Assembly: GCA_016763495.1 (NCBI GenBank)
Contig: JAESTR010000109.1
Span: forward strand, 1-6,576
DNA from: Kordiimonadaceae bacterium
GTDB taxonomy: Bacteria; Pseudomonadota; Alphaproteobacteria; Sphingomonadales; Kordiimonadaceae
Direction: 5' to 3'
Length of the DNA: 6,576 bases
Every line of letters starts with the position of its first letter. Position 1 is the first letter of the stretch. Below, in pieces: positions 1 to 5,501 of this stretch. The notes beneath the pieces were generated by a model, which worked only from the letters and a program-made list of their open reading frames with translations, searched no databases and had not been told where the DNA came from. A program made the position numbers and the translations under genes.

Positions 1-30
1 CGTATCTGATTGTTTATTTTTGGTTTTCAT
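1..30 (-). CDS. N-terminus of an unidentified leftward gene (partial)
   Basis: An ATG at 30-28 on the minus strand opens a frame that runs out of the window. The ten visible codons read MKTKNKQSDT. The start is credible because a strong Shine-Dalgarno sequence lies 6 nt upstream and the gene is divergent from the regulator at 147-920, a common arrangement of a regulator and its target. The lysine-rich, polar start gives no hint of function, and a signal peptide cannot be judged from ten residues. The product is unknown. Confidence 0.6.
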   Translation of the reverse strand, partial: MKTKNKQSDT

Positions 31-36
31 TATTAA

Positions 37-43
37 CCTCCCC
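37..43 (-). promoter_or_regulatory. Ribosome binding site of the left-edge gene
   Basis: On the minus strand this reads GGGGAGG, 6 nt before the ATG at 30. It is the main evidence that the partial frame at the left edge is a real gene. It sits within the 10-mer CCTGGGGAGG, which recurs exactly before the serine hydrolase start at 2191. Confidence 0.65.
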
Positions 44-52
44 AGGTTTTCT

Positions 53-70
53 GATTGAGAAGATTGAGAA
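53..70. repeat. Perfect 9-bp tandem repeat, possible operator
   Basis: GATTGAGAA occurs twice back to back (53-61 and 62-70). It lies in the gap between the divergent left-edge gene and the XRE regulator, just upstream of the left gene's ribosome site. Two identical half-sites nearly one helical turn apart would suit a dimeric DNA-binding protein, and the neighbouring regulator is the obvious candidate. The repeat is seen directly; the operator role is inferred. Confidence 0.4.
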
Positions 71-111
71 ACTAGGCAAAAATAAATTGCTTGCAACTAC
101 CTCTAAGGTAA

Positions 112-140
112 GTGACAGGCCCGCGGGTTATGTGGATAAT
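112..140 (+). promoter_or_regulatory. Sigma-70-type promoter of the XRE regulator, possibly leaderless
   Basis: A -35 box GTGACA (112-117, five of six matches to TTGACA) and a -10 box GATAAT (135-140, five of six matches to TATAAT) are separated by exactly 17 bp. The expected transcription start, 6-7 bp after the -10 box, falls on or beside the A of the ATG at 147. The message would then have almost no 5' leader. If translation instead began at the TTG at 87, this promoter would lie inside the coding region. Confidence 0.5.
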
Positions 141-146
141 GCAGCT

Positions 147-920
147 ATGAAATATGCATTGTCATTTGGATCTGAACTGAAAAAATGGAGAGCAGCACGG
201 AGAATGAGCCAGCTGTCGTTGTCGTTAGAAGCCGAAATTTCGCAGCGTCATATTGCTTTTTTGGAACTAGGCCGAGCGCAACCCAGTAGGACCATGATTC
301 TCAAATTGGCAGAAACACTGGAAGTACCACTAGCCAACCGAAACGAGCTGCTTCAGTCCGCCGGGTTTTCGGCGCTATTTTCACATACACCGCTGGATGA
401 CGAACGACTAGCGCAGGTTCGAGCTGCGTTGAGATTCATGCTGGAGCGCCATATGCCTTATCCTGCGGTGGTGATCGACCGATATTGGAACTTTGTGGCC
501 GCCAATCAAACTGCAATGGCATTATTTGGTTTGCCGGGGGACCATAAAAATTTACTGCATTTTTATTCTAATACCCCGGGGCTAGCTGACCAATTCCTAA
601 ATTGGCCAGAAATTGCCCATCATCTTTTGGCCCGCTTGAAGCGCGAGGTTGGGGTTAGCGGCGGTGATGACAAATTAATCAATTTATATACAGACACTAT
701 GGAAAGCCCAGTATTCCAACAAGCAAAAAGTCCTGCTGAGCCAAGTCATTCATTCGCGGCATTAATTAGAATGATGCGTGACGGAGCAGAACTGTCTCTT
801 TTTTCCTCAATTGCCCAAATGGGGACGACCTCGGTGATTTCAGTTAGCGATTTGCGGATCGAACTTTTTTTCCCTGCAGATACAGAAACCGACGACTTTC
901 TTCAGCAGTTCAGTGATTAG
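147..920 (+). CDS. XRE-family transcriptional regulator with MmyB-like C-terminal domain
   Basis: A predicted cytoplasmic DNA-binding regulator of 257 residues. An N-terminal Cro/C1-type helix-turn-helix covers about residues 8-65, with the family pattern KWRAARRMSQ, then EAEISQRHIAFLELGRAQPS for the recognition region and the following helix. The rest resembles the MmyB-like ligand-binding domain: a VVIDRYWNFVAAN segment, an AHHLLARLKREV segment, and a C-terminal ELSLFSSIAQMGT...IELFFPAD stretch. Proteins of this type often control a neighbouring gene; here the divergent gene at the left edge is the likely target, perhaps with autoregulation. I chose ATG 147 because the protein then begins a few residues before the HTH, as is usual in the family, and a good promoter ends just upstream. 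A TTG at 87 would add 20 residues without clear similarity, and neither start has a good Shine-Dalgarno. The ligand is unknown. The gene converges on the serine hydrolase, leaving 11 bp between stop codons. Confidence 0.88.
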   Translation: MKYALSFGSELKKWRAARRMSQLSLSLEAEISQRHIAFLELGRAQPSRTMILKLAETLEVPLANRNELLQSAGFSALFSHTPLDDERLAQVRAALRFMLERHMPYPAVVIDRYWNFVAANQTAMALFGLPGDHKNLLHFYSNTPGLADQFLNWPEIAHHLLARLKREVGVSGGDDKLINLYTDTMESPVFQQAKSPAEPSHSFAALIRMMRDGAELSLFSSIAQMGTTSVISVSDLRIELFFPADTETDDFLQQFSD

Positions 921-931
921 CTATCCTGTGG

Positions 932-2191
932 TTAATTGGCAGTAACTGCGGCCAACGCATCATTAACTTCTGACCAGTCGGCGCTCCCGTGCTCAGCAGC
1001 TATTTGCTGGAGGGCGGTGATGGTGGGGTCCATTGTGCGCTCAGCTGTTGGGTCCACATAGCGTTTGTTGGCGCTGGTTTTCGCGATGATGATGCCTGAT
1101 GTTGGATCAATATAGATGAATTGATCATAAATACCTGCAGCCATGAAATCGCCATGGGGGTTTGATGGGATCCACCACTGAAAACCATAGCCAAAAGGCG
1201 TGTCACTACCAGGATTTTCTGTGCCGGGCATAAGATGGGGGGCGCTTGGTGTTACGCTGTCACGCACCCATTTTGCAGGCACAATCTGTTGGCCATTCCA
1301 ATTCCCGTCATGGAGATAGAGGCGGCCAAAATGCGCCATGTCACGCAAGGTAACTTGCATGCCGCCCATAGCGACTTCCATACCTTCGCCGTCGATCATC
1401 CAAATGCTGTCATGCTCCATACCTAGTGGATGCCAGATTTTTTCGGTCAGCAAGTCTGTGAGTGTGCGCCCTGTAACTCGGGTGATGATCATGCCAAGGA
1501 CATGGGTGTCAACACTAACATAATGGTTGAAGGTACCGGGTTCGCGTTCACGTGTTAGGCTTGCTGCAAATTCGTCAAGTGAGCCACCGGTTGCTATCGC
1601 CATAGACATGCGGTTCACATCGGAGTTCATGTCACCATAGTTTTCATCAAACAAAATACCTGATGACATGGTTAGCAGGTCGCGGATTTTTACATCTTTG
1701 TACCCACTATCATTCAGTTCCGGCAGATATTTAGTTACAGGATCTTCGATACTTTCTATCAGGCCTTGCTCAAGCGTCATGCCAAATAACGCGGAAACAA
1801 AAGACTTGGTTACCGAAAACATTGCATGTTTGTCGGTTTCTTTTTCGCCCTGATAATATTTCTCGAAGAGTATTTTATCGTCTTTAACGATTATCAAGCC
1901 GGTTGTGCCTGTGGTCTCTAGTAAAGCAGCAAAGGACCGTTCTTGACCATTGTAGATGAATGTTTCGGGCAAGGTAATTTCTGTATCCGCCCGGTCAAAT
2001 GTCCAGACATCAGCCGGTTTCATCACTCTGTGCGGAAATTTAGTCGCTGTAGTACGGAAATTTACGGTAATTTTTTCTGGGTCATAAAACGTGGCAAGCT
2101 CGTAGAAACCCATGCCAAAGTTGAATGCGGCATAGGCGCCGTAAGCGATAGCGCCTGCAACGGCGACTTTAATACCTGTTTTAACTGACAT
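932..2191 (-). CDS. Serine hydrolase, beta-lactamase/PBP-like (class C) fold, membrane-anchored
   Basis: A 419-residue enzyme of the beta-lactamase-related family (Pfam Beta-lactamase type), which includes esterases, D-amino-peptidases and 6-aminohexanoate-dimer hydrolases. The nucleophile motif SxxK is S126-V-T-K129 in the context MFSVTKSFVSALFG. The second motif is YxS, Y224-V-S226, in YVSVDTHVLG. DLLTMSSGI (171-179) and WHPLGM (253-258) are further family landmarks. The usual C-terminal KTG is absent; the matching region reads AAGIYDQFIYIDP (351-363). Residues about 7-30 are hydrophobic, rich in Ala and Gly, and probably form a signal anchor that places the catalytic domain in the periplasm. 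The start is supported by GGGGAGGG 8 nt upstream. The upstream desaturase is on the same strand, but a terminator-like hairpin lies between them. The substrate cannot be read from sequence; ester, amide or peptide hydrolysis are all possible, and nothing specifically suggests beta-lactam resistance. Confidence 0.9.
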   Translation of the reverse strand: MSVKTGIKVAVAGAIAYGAYAAFNFGMGFYELATFYDPEKITVNFRTTATKFPHRVMKPADVWTFDRADTEITLPETFIYNGQERSFAALLETTGTTGLIIVKDDKILFEKYYQGEKETDKHAMFSVTKSFVSALFGMTLEQGLIESIEDPVTKYLPELNDSGYKDVKIRDLLTMSSGILFDENYGDMNSDVNRMSMAIATGGSLDEFAASLTREREPGTFNHYVSVDTHVLGMIITRVTGRTLTDLLTEKIWHPLGMEHDSIWMIDGEGMEVAMGGMQVTLRDMAHFGRLYLHDGNWNGQQIVPAKWVRDSVTPSAPHLMPGTENPGSDTPFGYGFQWWIPSNPHGDFMAAGIYDQFIYIDPTSGIIIAKTSANKRYVDPTAERTMDPTITALQQIAAEHGSADWSEVNDALAAVTAN

Positions 2192-2199
2192 CTGGATAT

Positions 2200-2207
2200 C
2201 CCTCCCC
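2200..2207 (-). promoter_or_regulatory. Ribosome binding site of the serine hydrolase
   Basis: On the minus strand this reads GGGGAGGG, 8 nt before the ATG at 2191. It fixes that start. Together with the preceding CCT it repeats exactly the 10-mer CCTGGGGAGG seen before the left-edge gene. Confidence 0.65.
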
Positions 2208-2270
2208 AGGGTTGAATGTTAGTGCAAAATTACATGTGATCTTATCAGAGTAAAATAGTGCATATCTTAC

Positions 2271-2307
2271 AAAAACCCACTGTATATACTAGTTTGCTAC
2301 CAGTGGG
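2271..2307 (-). terminator. Rho-independent-terminator-like hairpin after the desaturase
   Basis: Read on the minus strand, CCCACTG (2307-2301) pairs perfectly with CAGTGGG (2282-2276), then TTTTT (2275-2271) follows. The hairpin begins 16 nt after the desaturase stop codon. The 18-nt loop is long, which weakens the call. If functional, it separates the desaturase transcript from the serine hydrolase, whose promoter would then lie between about 2210 and 2270; I found no convincing -35/-10 pair there. Confidence 0.5.
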
Positions 2308-2322
2308 GTGGTGCTTAAAGCT

Positions 2323-3246
2323 TTATGCTGAAGCATTCAGACGCAACACGTCTCGATAATTTTGTTGGATTTCCATGCGGTCACCATAGCCCTTTTCAAT
2401 CAAGATACGGTGGATCTCAGGCAACCGATAGCAAGGTACATAGGGCATCAAGTGATGCTCGATGTGATAATTCACCCAGTAGGGCGCAACGGTTGTGCGC
2501 GCCAGTAAACTCGCCATTGTAGTACGGCTGTTTTGCAGGGGGTCTGATAGGCTTGGCATGGTTGAGTGTTCCGCGATATTACGTATACGCAGAAATAATT
2601 GGTAGCTGGTCGCCATGGGAAGTAGCCACAATAATAGAAAAAGGTCTATGCGCCCTGCGCTAGCAAAGGCCAATGCCATTAAAACGTTGAACACAATGGG
2701 CCCGCCGTAGAAGTTTAATAGCCGGTTGGTGCGCCCTTCTTTGCTTCCGCGGATGTAGGAAAATAGGCCTACGGTCCCGCGCACAAATACAATGCCAGTT
2801 AAGTCGCGCAGAAATTTTCGAGCCATGCTTGGGCGGGTCACCGGAAAGGGTGTGTAGAGAAAATTCTCCGGGTCTTTGTCTGTGCGGGTAAATCTGTGGT
2901 GGGCCATATGGCGAATTCGGTAGGCTTTCACATCCAGTATCATTGGCCAAGCAGTGAGCCATTGAGTTAAGCGCTCATTCAAGTTGCGGCTTTTGAACAG
3001 CATGCCGTGGCTACCTTCATGCATTAAAATAGCAAGGCCTAGCTGCCGGCCACCCACCAGTATAATGCCAATAAGTAGGGTTATGGGGTTTGGGAAAATG
3101 ACATATAGGGCCATTGTACCTGCAATGACTGCCCAGCAGTGTATAATGAGCAAGAGCCCTTTTATGTCTGACCGTTGGCGCAGTGCATGGGATTGCTCTG
3201 ACGACAAAATGTCGCTTGGTTTTAATGTTTGCCACTGCGTAGACAT
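2323..3246 (-). CDS. Membrane fatty acid desaturase family protein
   Basis: A 307-residue integral membrane di-iron enzyme of the fatty acid desaturase family (Pfam FA_desaturase type). These enzymes use O2 and electrons from a ferredoxin or cytochrome b5-like donor to insert a double bond, or in relatives a hydroxyl, into acyl or related chains. Three histidine boxes are intact: H76-E-G-S-H80, H113-M-A-H116-H117 and H261-I-E-H264-H265. A further RNIAEH (222-227) supplies the extra histidine typical of the group. Hydrophobic stretches at about 30-51, 54-75, 95-105, 183-197 and 201-218 fit the expected membrane spans. APYWVNYHIEHHLMPYVPCYRLP is characteristic of a proteobacterial subgroup. Its length is normal for the compact members. 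The ribosome site is weak (GGAAA about 7 nt upstream). Chain type and double-bond position cannot be predicted, and no electron donor gene is adjacent. A role in membrane fluidity is inferred from the family only. Confidence 0.9.
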   Translation of the reverse strand: MSTQWQTLKPSDILSSEQSHALRQRSDIKGLLLIIHCWAVIAGTMALYVIFPNPITLLIGIILVGGRQLGLAILMHEGSHGMLFKSRNLNERLTQWLTAWPMILDVKAYRIRHMAHHRFTRTDKDPENFLYTPFPVTRPSMARKFLRDLTGIVFVRGTVGLFSYIRGSKEGRTNRLLNFYGGPIVFNVLMALAFASAGRIDLFLLLWLLPMATSYQLFLRIRNIAEHSTMPSLSDPLQNSRTTMASLLARTTVAPYWVNYHIEHHLMPYVPCYRLPEIHRILIEKGYGDRMEIQQNYRDVLRLNASA

Positions 3247-3342
3247 TGCTATTTTTCCAGTGTTATGTTCCTAAAACAGAATGAAACTATGCCATACAAT
3301 TACTGGAATGGTGAGTCTAAAATATAAATCTGGTTGAAATTA

Positions 3343-3370
3343 TGGACTTGTTAGGTTTCAGCCGTATATT
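3343..3370 (+). promoter_or_regulatory. Candidate promoter of the S9 peptidase
   Basis: The 198-bp gap between the divergent desaturase and peptidase must hold promoters for both. For the peptidase the best match is TGGACT (3343-3348, four of six) with TATATT (3365-3370, five of six) and a 16-bp spacer, giving a leader of about 70 nt. No equally good pair was found on the minus strand for the desaturase. The call is tentative. Confidence 0.3.
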
Positions 3371-3444
3371 TTGCGCTTCTCAATATCGTTAATAGTAGTA
3401 AAAAAGGCATGTGCTCAAAGGTCACTGCGTGGTAGGTTTTTCTC

Positions 3445-5349
3445 ATGTTTATCAGGCGCTCAGCAAGTTTACTTAAAATTACCTATTGCATCCTCATGTC
3501 ATTTTTTGTTGGGGGCGGGCAGTTAGTTGCAATTGAAGCTACTGTATTGGACAGACTTGTAAGCGCACCGTATCTGGCGGCGCCATCTATTTCAGCCGAT
3601 GGGCATTTTCTTGCCGCGCTTATTCGGCAAGATGATGGCAGCAGCAGAGTGACGGTTTGGCGTGCCAATGGTGCGTTTTTGAATGCAGAGGAATTACCAT
3701 ACAGCCGGTTAGAGATCAGGTGGCTTGCGTGGGTTGGCGGCGGCCGCCTGTTGTTGTCCCTTAAGGATAAAGGCTTGGTGCTATATGACGCTCACATAAA
3801 GCGTTTGCGCCCGCTTATTGAAGGCCGAGGGCCGCGCCCTGACGAACTGCCGCCTATACTGCTTAGCCACTTACCCGATGATCCAACCAGTATCTTGATG
3901 CAGTGGGAGGACCCCGGGCAGCCTGGGTACCCTGCAGTGTACCAAGTGGATGCAATCACTGGGAAATCAGAAAAAATAGTCAGTGCATGGAAGCCTATCA
4001 TTCGCTGGTATGCATCGCCGGAAGGCGAGGTGCATTTGGGTGAAGGGTATAAAGCCCGTAAACAATATTTGTATAGTCGCCGTGCTGACGGAAGCTGGAA
4101 AACCATATCTCGCCGCGACTATTTTACTGGCCCAGCCTATTCTGTGCTTGCAGTGGAAACAGGCGGCGCAACAGCTTTGGTGCTGTCGGCTCATGTGTCG
4201 AATACGCGAGAATTATGGCGCATGCAAATTGCGAGCGGTAAAATGCAAAAACGGCTCGCGGGTCATAAAGTTTATGATATTTCCTCAGCCCTTATTGACC
4301 CTGTAACGGATATGGCAGTGGGTGCCACGTATGTGGCCGAGCAATTGACCACTATTGTTTGGCAAAAAGCACAGCGGTCTGAACTGGTAGCTATCGCGAA
4401 GCGTATTAGTACAGGTACTGTTAAGCTCCTGTCATCAAGCAGAGATGGCAGACGTAGCCTAATCGCCCGCAGTGATAGAAGCACGCCCTCCCGATATTAT
4501 TTATTTGACAGGGAAGCTGACACCCTTACCGCCTTGCCGCAGGAACCAGAGAAAGTTTCGCTGCCGATAATAAACACTAGCGGGGTTGCCATAAAGGTCA
4601 GGAAAATACGGCAAAACATGCACGCTTTGCTCAGCTATTCAAATGAAGGGCTGCCTGATAAAAGTATTTTGCTGATACATGGTGGGCCAGTAAGACGCAC
4701 TCGGGACCGCTATAACCCCTATGTTAGCTGGCTTGTGGCCAATGGCTATAATGTGCTGCAACCTAATTTTCGCGGTTCGAGCGGCTACGGGGAAAGGTGG
4801 CGAAAAGCGGGCTATGCAGAATGGGGCCGGAATATGCAAAGCGATGTGCGCGCTGCGGGTAAGTGGCTGGTAGACGAAGGCATAAATGACGCTGGAAACA
4901 TGTGTGTATCTGGGGGCTCGTATGGGGGGTATGCAGCTTTATTGTCCGCACTTAAAGATGATGATCTGTTTGCCTGCGCCTATAGTTTGAACGGTGTAAC
5001 GTCATTGCCTCACCTCATTTCATATTTGTCAGAAAATAGATTCAGTGATTTGACAGTACCGCGGATATTGGGAAATTTATCTTTACGGTCTCTTAAGCGC
5101 AGATCGCCGCTTTACCGTGCGTCGCTCGTTCGCATGCCTGTATTGATGCTGCATTCTACACAGGACAGAAATGTGCCGTATCAGCACGGTGTGTTGATGG
5201 CAGATGCGCTGGCAAAACTGGGTAAAAATTATGAGTTTTATCCCATTAATGGTGCGGAGCATCAGTTGAAGCGAGAAGCTGAGAGGCGGCAGCATTATAC
5301 AAGTTCTGTTAATTTTTTTAATAGGTACCTCGGTGGGGGCTTGCAGTAA
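3445..5349 (+). CDS. Exported S9-family (prolyl oligopeptidase) serine peptidase
   Basis: A 634-residue serine peptidase of clan SC, family S9. Residues 1 to about 30 form a signal peptide: basic MFIRRS, a hydrophobic core, then a small-residue region near VAIEA. Residues about 36-365 form the divergent, repeat-like N-terminal region expected to fold as a beta-propeller that restricts access to small peptides. The C-terminal alpha/beta hydrolase domain (about 400-632) is highly typical: HGGP (412-415) for the oxyanion region, QPNFRGSSGYG (439-449), nucleophile S492 in GGSYGG, D574 in TQDRNVP, and H606 in GAEHQ. The catalytic triad is therefore complete and the length is usual. ATG 3445 has AGG 8 nt upstream and is the start that includes the signal peptide. 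A terminator-like hairpin follows the stop. Cleavage specificity (prolyl, dipeptidyl or acylaminoacyl) cannot be assigned. The peptide transporter immediately downstream suggests a role in peptide scavenging. Confidence 0.92.
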   Translation: MFIRRSASLLKITYCILMSFFVGGGQLVAIEATVLDRLVSAPYLAAPSISADGHFLAALIRQDDGSSRVTVWRANGAFLNAEELPYSRLEIRWLAWVGGGRLLLSLKDKGLVLYDAHIKRLRPLIEGRGPRPDELPPILLSHLPDDPTSILMQWEDPGQPGYPAVYQVDAITGKSEKIVSAWKPIIRWYASPEGEVHLGEGYKARKQYLYSRRADGSWKTISRRDYFTGPAYSVLAVETGGATALVLSAHVSNTRELWRMQIASGKMQKRLAGHKVYDISSALIDPVTDMAVGATYVAEQLTTIVWQKAQRSELVAIAKRISTGTVKLLSSSRDGRRSLIARSDRSTPSRYYLFDREADTLTALPQEPEKVSLPIINTSGVAIKVRKIRQNMHALLSYSNEGLPDKSILLIHGGPVRRTRDRYNPYVSWLVANGYNVLQPNFRGSSGYGERWRKAGYAEWGRNMQSDVRAAGKWLVDEGINDAGNMCVSGGSYGGYAALLSALKDDDLFACAYSLNGVTSLPHLISYLSENRFSDLTVPRILGNLSLRSLKRRSPLYRASLVRMPVLMLHSTQDRNVPYQHGVLMADALAKLGKNYEFYPINGAEHQLKREAERRQHYTSSVNFFNRYLGGGLQ

Positions 5350-5365
5350 AATATCTGTTAGCACC

Positions 5366-5404
5366 GCGCAATTTTCTTTCGCTTAGGGCCAAATTGTGTT
5401 TTTT
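5366..5404 (+). terminator. Rho-independent-terminator-like hairpin after the S9 peptidase
   Basis: GCGCAATTT (5366-5374) can pair with AAATTGTGT (5391-5399) over nine positions, two of them G-U, closing a 16-nt loop. A run of six T covers 5399-5404. It begins 16 nt after the peptidase stop codon. The stem is AT-rich in its inner half and the loop is long, so efficiency may be modest. If real, the transporter downstream needs its own promoter. Confidence 0.45.
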
Positions 5405-5414
5405 AGGGAGTCTG

Positions 5415-5443
5415 TTGTCGGTGCCTTGGGAAGGTGACGACAG
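5415..5443 (+). other. Hairpin upstream of the peptide transporter, no T run
   Basis: TTGTCG (5415-5420) pairs with CGACAG (5438-5443), using one G-U. Inside it, after one mismatch, TGCCTT (5422-5427) pairs with AAGGTG (5431-5436), using two G-U, around a GGG loop. About twelve pairs form with one internal mismatch. Neither strand has a T run after it, so it is not a standard terminator. It could be part of the transporter's 5' leader or a protein-binding site. Confidence 0.35.
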
Positions 5444-5456
5444 AAAGAGTAGGGGA

Positions 5457-5475
5457 TGCTGCTTTTAAAGTAGCA
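5457..5475. promoter_or_regulatory. 19-bp palindrome before the transporter start, candidate operator
   Basis: TGCTGCTTTTAAAGTAGCA is symmetric about the T at 5466: eight of nine position pairs are Watson-Crick and the ninth is G-T. It ends 26 bp before the GTG start at 5502, where a repressor or activator site would be expected. No clear -35/-10 pair could be placed around it. The bound factor is unknown. Confidence 0.4.
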
Positions 5476-5488
5476 CACAAAAATAAAT

Positions 5489-5495
5489 GAGGGGG
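5489..5495 (+). promoter_or_regulatory. Ribosome binding site deciding the GTG start of the transporter
   Basis: GAGGGGG lies 6 nt before the GTG at 5502. The alternative in-frame ATG at 5487 overlaps this site and has only A-rich sequence upstream. The ATG at 5550 has a weaker AGGGA only 4 nt away. GTG 5502 is therefore preferred. Confidence 0.6.
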
Positions 5496-5501
5496 CTTGT
5501 A

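Noticed and set aside
87..146. TTG at 87 as the start of the XRE regulator
   Set aside because: It adds 20 residues with no family similarity, has no clear Shine-Dalgarno, and would put the best promoter inside the gene. ATG 147 fits the usual N-terminus better, though TTG 87 is not excluded.
936..955. Stem TTGGC/GCCAA at the end of the serine hydrolase gene as a terminator for the convergent pair
   Set aside because: The stem lies within the last codons and has a three-base bulge. No T run follows on either strand, so it does not meet the pattern of an intrinsic terminator.
1235..1523. Plus-strand open frames opposite the serine hydrolase
   Set aside because: They lie wholly inside a well-supported gene on the other strand, overlap one another, and encode no recognisable domain.
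2237..2247. Short palindrome TGATCTTATCA and the 7-mer TAGTGCA (2220-2226, 2256-2262) before the serine hydrolase
   Set aside because: The arms are only 4 bp and the repeats 7 bp, with no supporting promoter elements, so both are within what chance would give.
3792..4194. Minus-strand open frames opposite the S9 peptidase
   Set aside because: They are antisense shadows of a clear peptidase gene, with no ribosome site or recognisable protein family.
5487..5489. ATG at 5487 as the start of the peptide transporter
   Set aside because: It overlaps the strong GAGGGGG ribosome site that serves GTG 5502 and has only A-rich sequence upstream.
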